Below, one piece after another: positions 16,617-26,193 of a stretch of DNA of 64,000 bases. The stretch's first letter is position 1. Every line of letters begins with the position of its first letter. Source of the stretch: Cerrena zonata (lineage: Eukaryota; Basidiomycota; Agaricomycetes; Polyporales; Cerrenaceae); NCBI GenBank assembly GCA_038087015.1, contig JASBNA010000002.1:2232001-2296000 (forward strand), written 5' to 3'. The translations under genes and the position numbers were made by a program. The notes under the pieces are model-generated. The model saw nothing but the letters and a program-made list of their open reading frames with translations. It had not been told where the DNA came from and made no database searches.

Positions 16617-17533
16617 CCATCAGCTAAAATAAAAAAGGATATTGGGATTGACTTTACCACAGTTCTCGATCGCCTGAAAAGTGTTGGAGCCGACACCGTG
16701 TACGCAATAGACTTACCTCATGAGGTGAAATACTTCACTTTCACTCGCATGTTTTTTGTGCGACTCTACGGGGGCAGCTTCATTTCGACTTTCCCCGATA
16801 TTAGCCTGGATCGTGTAAACCTACATGGGATCGATAATCTTTGCTTCCCAAACTTGGAGCTCAATCCTCATGCCCCGGTGGTCCCTGGTGCACCCGGTCT
16901 ATTTTTCGAATGCGAACGTGTCAGCGGTGAAAGGTTTGTACGCAGGGTATTCACACCTTGGAAAGGCGATCATACGTGGGGGTACATGGGGAACTATGAG
17001 TTCATTCCAGTTGCTTCTCTCTCCCCCGAAGAGTACTCTATGCAGCAAGAAACCGTCAGTTGACACTTTTATTCAAACGTATATGTAATCTGATTGGCGT
17101 TGGTGCTTCAGGTGAAAAGGCATTGGGCAAAGAATGTCTTGTTCAGGGCTTGGGGACTCCAAACATTTGCTCGGGTATACCTTCGACGGGAATTAGGGAG
17201 GGAACCGACGCCGAAAGAGCTTGCAGATCACAGTACGCTACCGGAGCGCAAGAGAATTGAGAAGTTAGTCTCGATTGAAGAAATCATTGATGCATATGCT
17301 AATGGCCATGAGGTATGTTGCGGTAGACCATCACAACTATCGTGTCATGTCTCACCGATGTTCAGCAAATAGGTATCTACTGCATGAAATGCATAGATTA
17401 CGACAAAGACTGGCATAGCTTCTTGTGCAAAACATATCCGACGTTTCTGAAGGATGAGGCCGAGAGACGAGAGAAGGGATCAAAACCGCGCAAGAAGGGT
17501 ACTCGCCACAAACTAGCCGATGGAAACCAGTAG
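16617..17533 (+). CDS. DUF6697 domain protein (start not located)
   Basis: Three exons (16617-17054, 17112-17312, 17366-17533) join in frame to 268 codons plus stop. Family landmarks appear in order: KDIGIDFTTVLDRL, YAIDLPHEVKY, GIDNLCFPNLELNPHAP, PGAPGLFFECER, WGYMGNYEFIPVASLSPEEY, then an Arg-rich FARVYLRRELGREPT segment, EEIIDAYANG, and a closing YCMKCIDYD. This order is what I recall of DUF6697, a basidiomycete-restricted domain of unknown function that often occurs in many copies. The C-terminal tail is Lys/Arg-rich. The first exon begins after a TTATAG acceptor, so the true start lies upstream, probably within 16440-16590. No internal stop or frameshift is seen in the domain. Confidence 0.68.
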
Positions 17534-17617
17534 AGAGCTGCACCGAATCCAAGTTATCCGTATACCTTAAAGCACCTAGACAAAAAGGAAACGGATGAAC
17601 ATAAATTCATGATCAAT

Positions 17618-17641
17618 ATCTGAGAGGCCATCTGAGAGGCC
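17618..17641. repeat. Perfect tandem duplication of a 12-mer
   Basis: ATCTGAGAGGCC occurs twice head to tail, at 17618-17629 and 17630-17641, in the spacer between the DUF6697 and F-box genes. It is probably a recent slippage event; no function is implied. Confidence 0.9.
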
Positions 17642-17942
17642 GGCTATACTTCATGTACTTGTGGTCAAATTGTATCGATTAAGCTGCACAAATTGTCTCT
17701 CTTAGAATTATGATGGAAGGGAGTGGCGAGGTTTCATCGAAGCTTCATCGATGCATCTTGTAAACCGTCACGGTCGCGTTCATTAAGCAGTCACCGTGAC
17801 TCAGGACACGAACTGTCACAAATGTGACACCTCGCGTTTGAACCGAGAGTGACTGCCAAGACGTGACTTGGAAACTTGAGGTAAGACTTTGAATCATGTT
17901 TCGGCTACGGACAACTTTCACTTACTACTCGAACCTGACAAC

Positions 17943-19920
17943 ATGTACATCCTATCAAAACCAGTGAATCTAGACGGTCTTCCCAATGAACTGCTATACA
18001 TGATCATGGAATATGTTGGTGAAGAAAGGCATCTTCCAAGAAAGTTCCGTGTTGCCCATGCACTCTCATTGGTGAACCGCCGTCTCCGAGGATTTATAGT
18101 TCCATTTCTATTTCGACATCTCCAATACTCCAACTACATACGTTTCTATTTTTTTCAACTCATGATTACAGATCCTGGGATGCGGGCTCGAGTCTGCGGT
18201 ACGGATTATGCAAATTACGTTCGGTATATTCTCCTTTTCTAATTAGGAATTGAGAATATTTACTCATATATATAGCTCTCTTTGCGTAGGGGCTGATCGT
18301 ACCCTGACGAATCTCAAAACGTCCAAGTCATTGGAGGAAGAGATGTCCTTCCCTTTCCCCTTCTTACGTTGTTTGGAATTTCTTGATCGCGCGCCGCATC
18401 GCGATATCATGAGCTCTTTGCTCAGTACACCGTTCTTGGAAAACTTAACCATGACTTGGGTGGAAACCTGGGCATTCCCAATGATAGACCGCCACCGCCA
18501 TCTTCACACTCTGCGCCTGAAGATTATTCCTAGCCCTTGTCGATACTCGTTACCGGAAAAGACATATGCATGTCTCACTGAACACGAACTCTCATCCTTA
18601 ACCACTTTGCATATTGCCAACTACTTTGAAGCGGATTGGGCTGATCATTTCTGGCTACAATCAAAATTCCCCAATCTTCGTGTAATCAATGTGCAAAACA
18701 CGCGAGCTACGTGTAGGACGGTGTTTGATTTCGTACACTGTCACCCCACCTTGCTCGAAGTGAACATTGGTTTCATTGATGCGATAGACATCCGTTTAGA
18801 AGCTATCCTCAAGCTCATTGACGGCACCGGATCCTGGCGCACCCCTGGGGGTCTCGAGACGTTCGTGGAGAGAGGCAATCCTCGTTGTTTTTATGTCACA
18901 ACCGACGGGAGAAGGAATTACCTGGACGAACCAGAGATGGACATGGAAAAACTCACAGTATTTCCAGACGACATTCCAAATACTCGTTTCACCACGGCAT
19001 CGTTTGCGTTCAAACGAGTCCCACTGAGCCCTGAGGCGACTCAATGGGATAAACGGGAGGGGTCATCAAAGGCAAGATACCAAGCTACGGAGTTTGCAAT
19101 CTTGCTCTCTAGTCAAGATTTTCTCGAGTTCTCTGGTGCTGCCTTTGGCCACTTCACGAGTTTTTCCTTCTCGCGGACAGGTTCCCTGCCGTAGAAGTAC
19201 TCCGAGTCGCGTCACAGACTCACATACCGACAGATTATGACTTTGTGGAATACATGGTGCGTGCTAAATACACACATTCTCTAATATAATTTTCATTGTA
19301 AGACATCGCAGACGACTATTGGGTTTGCTCTAGAAAAATGGACCAAACTCAAGAAAGTGGCGCTATCTTTTACTGCAGACGAAGACTTCTTCACCTGGGG
19401 CTGGCATGATAGCCCACATATACCAACTGTCGATCAAAGATCCATTTGGGAACATGCAATTCCTCCCAGTGACCGATGGCCAACGGAGGAATTTTCTGAC
19501 AGCCTGGACCGTCTACGTGAGGACGCGAGTATTGATGATCCGGAGAAAATAGAGGTCATTGACAGTGCACAATTCAAAATTCACTTCGAGAATGATCTCC
19601 TGGAGCATGATTTGGCTTATCTCATGCGCCTTTGGCAGGAGAAGAATGAACCAAGCCTGGCGCGATTCATGCGTAATCTGGGTGATTGTTGCCCATCTCT
19701 AGAACAAATCGACTGGTATCCACTAGGAGGTGGCGATCCAAGAACACTTTGGAGATGGAATTTTTTGCGCGAGCTGCGTGACGATAACCGGAAAGTAAAG
19801 CGGGTTATGGGCAACCTTAGTTGGGAAGGATGTACTCAGGGTGATCCTGATCCAATGGTAGCCCTAGTAGGACAAGAATGGGAACATCATGTGTCCGTTC
19901 ACATGAAACGACGGTACTGA
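17943..19920 (+). CDS. F-box protein, basidiomycete LRR-like type
   Basis: Four exons (17943-18223, 18276-19127, 19181-19256, 19312-19920) join in frame to 605 residues. The N-terminus carries an F-box-like motif, DGLPNELLYMIMEYVGEE followed by LSLVNRRLRGF. Such motifs bind Skp1 in SCF ubiquitin ligases. The remainder has irregular leucine-rich stretches (LRCLEFLDRAP, LENLTMTWV, LHTLRLKIIP, LTTLHIANYF, LRVINVQNT), like the highly multiplied F-box families of mushrooms. The ATG at 17943 is the first in frame; the open frame extends upstream only from a TTG. The third exon was placed by using a non-consensus GTTCTC donor at 19128. Without it the frame closes at 19194, so a shorter protein or a mutation there is an alternative. 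Substrates are unknown. Confidence 0.78.
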
Positions 19921-20025
19921 TTCAGTCTGACGAATTCGTATGAAGGTATAGGGTATCATTACACAAATTTATGCTCATACTAATACATATATGAATTATT
20001 AGGGATAATTCGCTCACACAAGCGA

Positions 20026-20863
20026 TTACAACCCTCCAGCTTTCGAATTTTGCGTTGTGGTGGTCGAGGGGTAGGGCGAATCGACGACATGCTGGCCAAA
20101 CTCAAGGGACGTCGTTTTCCGCGCAGCAGAATCGCTGGTTTCGGGTTGAGGCTCTGAACCAGACAAGGCCCGGGATACTGAATCAGTCGCACTTTGGACG
20201 TAGGGAGCGGCAGTTGTCCTCGCGGACTCGACTGCTGCTGCGCCCGCGCTGTAAGCACTGGCTGCTACTGGTGCAGCTGCGTTCTGAGCTGCGACGAGAT
20301 ACTCCTTTGTCGTAGCAGCGGCTACGCCAGCCGAGCTGGCAAGGTTGCTGAGTATACCTCCATTGCCACCGTTGTTTACATTGGTAGAAGGCAGGTTCGA
20401 CTAGAAACATGTTGAATATTTTGGTACAATGAACATCATAACTCAAGTTCGACATACCTGAACAGTGTTGACGGCAGAGGTTGCAAGGTCCTTTGCCTGC
20501 TGAGCGTATCCTTGGACATTCGCAGCTCCTTCAGACGCAGCTGCGTTCGTCTGTTTACTCAAGCCATCCTCGAGACGGTCTACCGCGCCAGTTGGTGACT
20601 TGAACTATGAACAAGTCGTCAGTTCTACTACTTTTATTTGGAGATGGTCAACGCGTACCTGTGCTTTATTCGCAGCATCCTCAGCAGCGTTATGCAGCGT
20701 CCCTGCATTCTTCTCGACCTGCTTGGCGAGCTTGGCGTTGGAAGCCTCAGTCTCTGCCCACGCAGCACTGGTCTCGTAGCGGGCGTCGCTCCTAATGGCG
20801 TGTAAGAACGACGTGGTTTGGAAGTTTCTATGATACGTACTTTGTGTTGATAACGTTCGACAT
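20026..20863 (-). CDS. Ala/Gln/Asn-rich LEA-like protein
   Basis: Four exons (20863-20841, 20791-20659, 20604-20458, 20400-20026) join in frame to 225 residues. Composition is Ala, Ser, Thr, Gln, Asn and Lys-rich and strongly helical or amphipathic (AETEASNAKLAKQVEKNAG, AAEDAANKAQ, AVDRLEDGLSKQ). A long Ala/Val stretch follows, then a Ser/Thr/Pro-rich C-terminus. No signal peptide or membrane span is seen. This resembles late-embryogenesis-abundant-type or hydrophilin-like stress proteins; the assignment is by composition only. The promoter contains a perfect CRE (TGACGTCA) about 235 bp upstream of the start, which fits bZIP/ATF stress control. The function remains inferred. Confidence 0.72.
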
Positions 20864-21509
20864 GATGAAATGTGGTTTGGAAGATTGAGTTTAGGGTTTC
20901 AGATATGGTTGAAGGTGAGGATAAGTTGAGGATAGGATACACACACAACTGGTTTATATACCTGAATTCGACGACCATTCTGTCATTGTACCTCAGAGTG
21001 GTGCACCGACGTCAGTGGACATCGTCACGCAAAGGCAGTGCTGCCTGACAAGTGGAAACAAGTAGGCGTCGATTTGCAGTCCACTCGAGAATTATGACGT
21101 CACCGTCCGAGAGGAGAGATGACATATCTATATCTGGCGCTACACAACTTTGGAACTTAAACAAACTGCCAGATGGCACACGACATTAACCGGATCCAGA
21201 TGACCAAACGATCCTTCGTTTCAAAGGATAATAACAGAGAGAATAAACAAAGGAACTGGGAAAAGACAAACAAGAAGGGAAAGGACATCGTCTTCGTGTG
21301 GGTATCTAAATGATGCGTGACGAGAACAGGTATTGCGGATATTGAAAGGGGATCGCGTTGAGAGGGTACCATAGTGATAAACAAATGGGGGATAGACTGT
21401 GGTGAGACATGAGTGTGGATAGAAAGAAAACGAAAAGAAGAAAGAAAGATTGTTACACAACAAATGTAAAAGTGTTCCGAAATCGTAAGTAAGGAAGAGA
21501 GACATGCTA
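20864..21509. promoter_or_regulatory. Promoter of LEA-like gene with CRE, and glycogenin 3' region
   Basis: A perfect palindromic CRE, TGACGTCA, sits at 21095-21102. A partial copy (GACGTCA) lies near 21008-21014. Both are upstream of the LEA-like gene on the minus strand. CREs are bound by Atf1/CREB-type bZIP factors in other fungi, often for osmotic or oxidative stress genes. The part beyond about 21150 is probably the glycogenin 3' region, which is read in the same direction. Confidence 0.5.
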
Positions 21510-24500
21510 TTATACATGCTCGCGTCTGCGAGCTTCCTCCTCCTCGAAAGATCCCATGCGAAGGAAACGCGACAAGACTTCCTCCGAGCTACGCTTGAAG
21601 ATATCAATTCCTCTTGCGGGATCGAAGACACGACCTCCCTTGCGGGCGGGTATGATTGGTGTATTTTCAGGTGTGATAAGTGAGGCTGACGTCGCAGGTG
21701 ACAAAGTAGCAGCAGTATCCATAGATACAGATCGCTGAAGTTGGGGAGAGAACGGAGAAGATAGTTTGGGTATGCCTCGTTGAGGAGGTGTTGTTTGGAT
21801 TTTGGACGCAGATGTACCAGTGATGGGAGAACCAGGTTTCTGGGGTGGTGTGGATAACGAAACCCTACGGGGAGAAGGTACTGATCTCGGAGAATGTACG
21901 AGTTGAGGAGAGCCTGACTTAGATGAAGACGAAGTTGTCGAACCTCGGCGAAGAGTAGGAGGTCTAGTCGGGACTACTGTGGGGGATGATGGCTTGGGGG
22001 GAGAAGGGGACGCAACGGGAGTACCACCCTTCGGGGGAGAGTAAGCACGAGGTGACCCTAGTGTCTGGGGTGATCTCAACCCGGTGGGTGTTGATAGGGA
22101 TGGAAAAGGCAGTACTGAACGGAGGCTTGTGCTAACATTGGGCGTCGAAGACATCTGTTCAGGTTCGCCCTCATACTCCAGTCTTCCCTCATGTAAAATT
22201 GGTGCAGGAAGCAAACCAGAGGTAGACCATTCCCGCTTGAAGTTACCAGAGCCAGACCCCGCATTGCGATAAGTCTTTGTGCTAGAACCTGAATCTGTAC
22301 GAGCACGACCTCCATCATCACGAAGAACCGTGACTTGAACACTCTTGCTCTTCATCTGGGGAGTTTCGGTTTGGACGCCTCGCATTTTGTACGTCTTGCC
22401 ACCCCTGCTGGGGGCCGCAGTTACAGTGCTCCCAGCACGAGATCTACGCTTCCGGGATTCACCATCGCTAACTCCGCTTTCCTCGTCGTCGCCTTCATCT
22501 TCATCGTCTCCGTCCATGCTGCTAGCGTCTTGACGTTCTTGTCTTTCACGCTCCCTCTGTTTATTCAACATCTTCCAGCCATGATCTCGAGACATAGGAG
22601 CAGGAGGAGCGTGGATTTGTGCTGTGAAGGAATTCGGTCGAACAAGTTTAGATGCATATCGCTGAATACTGGGATCTACATCCCAAGCATTCGTGTACGT
22701 CATGGTTAAACTGGAGGGTAGACCGATCGGGGACAAGGGAGTTTGTACGGAAAGTGGGGGACGCTCAGCGGGTTTTGGAGACGGTTTGGGTTTCTCTTCT
22801 TCAATGAACTTGGCGGTGGGCGGAGGCGCCTCTGATGCAGGAAAGACACGACGAGGAACGTGTCGTGGTTTCTCCTCCCAAGGGAAAATGCTCTTCACCT
22901 TGTTACGATCCGGAGTAGGAACTTGTGTCAACTCGCCCTGTGTCTCCGGAGAATTAGCAAGTCCCAGAACATTAGCATATTGCCCCTCCCGAACAAGCTG
23001 CTCGGGAATGATGGGAGCAGGTGGAGGATGGAAGAACACATCAGGTTTATTCACATTAGGAGTGGATGGTTCAGGTGAGAAAGTCTGATGAGTTGCATCG
23101 TGTCGTTGATTAGGCTCCTGGTCCCAAATATTAGGGAAGTAGGTATCTGTAGGAAACACAGAAGGAGGAGGTGGTTCCCTAGGAGGTGGTTCGAAGGCAG
23201 GATTCCAAGACACTTTGGGAGGAGAAGGTGAACGAAGCTGCTCTCGAGGATAGTATTGAACCGGAGGGCTCTGTGGTTGCTGCTGGGACTGGGGCTGGGG
23301 CTCATTCTGAGGTTGCCGAGGCTGAGGCTGATGTACATGCTGAAGCTGATGTACCTGTTGAGGCTGGGGTACATGCTGGGATGGCGCACCATGGAAACGA
23401 TGAACGGGAGATGAATGTCCTGAGCGAAGTTGAACAGGTGATCCATGTTTGCTACTACGTCGGTGATGCGGTGGAGATCCACGCGGACTGCCCGGCCAGT
23501 GGTGTAGTGGAATTCCCCCTCCTTCTGCCTGTGAAGGCGAGGACTGACCACTACTAGGTCTTGTCTGAAGAGGGGAATGTCGAATAAAGTTGTGAACAAG
23601 CTGAGACTGCGAAGAGTGCGGGTGAGACTGTGTAGTATCCTGAGACCGATGAACGTGGTGAGAGTGGTGATGGTGATGATAGGGCTGTTGTGACTGCGAC
23701 TGCTGATGCTGCTGCTGTTGGGGCTGAGCAGGAGGGATATACTGGATATGTGGATGAGTGTGCACTGTACGAGAACCAGATAGTTGTTGAACTGATGAGG
23801 GCGCAGGCGTCGGGGACGAAGGAGCCTGAAGGGAAGGCCAGCCTTGATGCGCTTGACTCTGGCTGGGGCCATGGGAAGGCGATCCTCCGGACGCAGAAGG
23901 TTGGTACACTAATCCCAAACCGCCATGGGGAGAGGGCTGCTGAGTTTGAGCTTGTCCTGAATGTCCATAGAATGGTGCAACAGTCGGGGTAGGAGGCAAG
24001 GAAAGTCCTCGAAGATAAGGAGTCGGTGGAAACTCATTAGGTCCTGGGGTAGGCAGAGTCTGCATAAACGTCTGGCGGGTGGGGGTCACGGGTTGCGCAG
24101 TGTGCATTGTGGGGGTCCTCGAATTATCGTCCTGCTGACCACCCGCTTGTTCGGGAACGGATTCAGGCTCAGGCTCAGGCTTCGGACGCATGAGATCTAC
24201 TCTTCCTTCTAGGGGCAAAGAACGATATTCGCCGTCCGGAGGTCTTTCAGTAGCTGTAAGCGAGAGACTATTAATCCCTTCTGTTGCGACACGCTTCAGT
24301 TCAGACAAGCCCATAGTGCTTCCAGGAGGAGCTTCGCCTGTAAATGTGGGCATTTCAGCTCCAAAAGCTGTTTCCTGATCCCAAGCAGAAGCATAACGTC
24401 TAATCTCGAAGTCCTGGCGAGGAGAGGGGGTACTAGTTCGGTAGTTCCTGTCATATACGTCGTACCAGCGGTCCAGCAGATTGGAATAGTCATATGTCTG

Positions 24501-25520
24501 ATTAGGTCCCAAATTCGGCCTCTCCGAGGTGGTCGTGCCCGGAGCTCGGTATGGAAGAGATTTCCATGGCTTATTTGGACCAATAAAATGAATTGCAGAA
24601 ATCTTAGAGCCAAAGCGCTCGTACGCAGGAGCATAGCTATCAATGCAAGTTAGGATAACGTCCGGATCAACGACACGGGAATACTCACGTGTAAGCAGCA
24701 GTTGGAGTAGTGTTATAGGTGAAGCTGAGTCGGTACCAGTTGTCACCCCTCCATTCGTTCAATAATCCTTGATCGCCGCCATCCCAACTGCCTTGCGTCT
24801 TGTTAAGTTCCGTAAGTTCGTTGAATTTCTCTTCCCCGGAGAGAGAACGAGTACACCCGAGTTAAAGATATCAGGCCAACCCACATCGGGTACCGCAGCG
24901 AATTCGTGTGGTAGTGTGAATAGATGCGAGAGCGGACGGATTGGAAGAACGTCCGCGTCAAGAAAGATGATTTTAGAGTATTGAGTTAATCGGAATACGT
25001 GTAGTTTCGTGAGAACGCTATTAAGGTCAAGTCGACCTAAAGGGGACGGAAACCGTTATCAGTTTACCTGAATGGGAGGAAATAGAGCGAGGATCCCCCA
25101 GCGAGTTGATGGTGATACAGACAGCTCATGATGATGAGAGCACCCGCCAGACAGAGATATGTGCCCGCCAGCCTTCCCAATACCACGAACGACATATCTT
25201 TGCTAGATGGTGTGTTTCATCGCCACAGAATGTGCACACTGGTTGGAATAGAACATTGACTTACCAAGTAGCTGCAGCCCCTTAAGATCTCGCTGTTCGA
25301 TGACCTCGACACCAATGACCAAGTCAAAAGACTGTCGCAAGCGTTTGATGGTGGATACGTCGACCGTCTCTGGTGTGACGAGACATACGGTCTGGAAGTC
25401 AACTTCTGGGGATACGGGAGGTTTTGAATGAACCTCCCTAAGAGCGGCTACTAGTGCGAGTGCGCCTGGAAGATAGGAATCTGAAGATACGAGAGTCACG
25501 AAGGCATAAGGAGTGGCCAT
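21510..25520 (-). CDS. Glycogenin, GT8, with ~1,000-residue disordered tail; one frameshift
   Basis: Self-glucosylating primer of glycogen synthesis, which forms the first glucose chain on itself and hands it to glycogen synthase. Exons are 25520-25265, 25036-24689 and 24636-21510. The GT8 domain begins at MATPYAFVTLVSSDSYLPGA, with the metal-binding FLDADVLP (DxD), NSGVLVLSPG, GDQGLLNEW and AIHFIGPNKPW. The remaining ~1,000 residues are Pro/Ser/Gln/His-rich, including a His tract near 23660. They contain SIFPWE and two AWD-type tryptophan motifs that fungal glycogenins keep, probably for glycogen-synthase contact. The C-terminus is highly charged. In exon 2 the frame breaks after LSPG near 24834-24837: one G is missing from a GGGG run, and total length is one base short of a multiple of three. 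It may be an assembly indel. The intended length is about 1,243 residues. Confidence 0.9.
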
Positions 25521-26193
25521 GAAGCGCAAAAAGCGCAAGAGAGAAGAGGAAAGAAAGCGAAACGGACGAGGACGAGTGCTCAGACGCGTTCGTTCGAGAT
25601 GAACCAGGAAAACTGCTGAAGCACTCTCCTGTGAGCCCAAGATCTCTCAGATCTCTTGCATTCACTCGCGGCACTCCTGCCGATAGGCGCCTCTTGATTT
25701 ACGTACATTCACATGGGCGTCCCCGCTCCTCCTCCGGCAACAGGTTCAACCACTCAGTTTTCAGACACAGTCCAGACACAGACACATCCCCACACTGGGG
25801 TACAAGCTTAGTTTGCAAGTGAAACATTTACCCAGGAGAATACACCCACCCACAAATCCTTCCGCTCGCTCAGTCTCAAGGTCGTCAAGACGTAAAACAT
25901 GTCACCAATGGGAACCGTCATGCCTGACGAGGGCGATGTGATACCACACAATGACCAAATTCGCAGCAATTGGCTGAACAGAATTTTCTTGAGAACCCCT
26001 TCCTATGTCTGGTTTAACGCCTTCTCGGAAGCCCGGCGGGCGCTGCTATGCTGATAACGCGATTATTACAATAATGCACAACTAAGAAGATGCATACAGT
26101 AGCTTATCGAACGAGTTCTAAATTGCAGGGGTGAGCCTGGAAACATCTAGATGTCAGCAAGCAAAACCAAGCAAATAATCAAGCAATATGTTC
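25521..26193. promoter_or_regulatory. Glycogenin promoter / ABC1 3' region
   Basis: Spacer of 673 bp between two minus-strand genes. It holds the glycogenin upstream region, with C-rich patches (CCCCAC near 25788, CCCACCCAC near 25847) and a short AGATCTC direct repeat near 25641-25656. The last part is the 3' region of the ABC1 gene. C-rich elements resemble binding sites of C2H2 factors, but no specific factor can be claimed. Confidence 0.35.

Noticed and set aside
17889..17942. Upstream extension of the F-box protein
   Set aside because: The open frame begins with TTG; the first ATG is at 17943 and leads directly into the F-box.
23051..23872. 273-codon minus-strand ORF in another frame of the glycogenin tail
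   Set aside because: Low-complexity shadow of the Pro/Gln/His-rich coding sequence; no start context, no domain.
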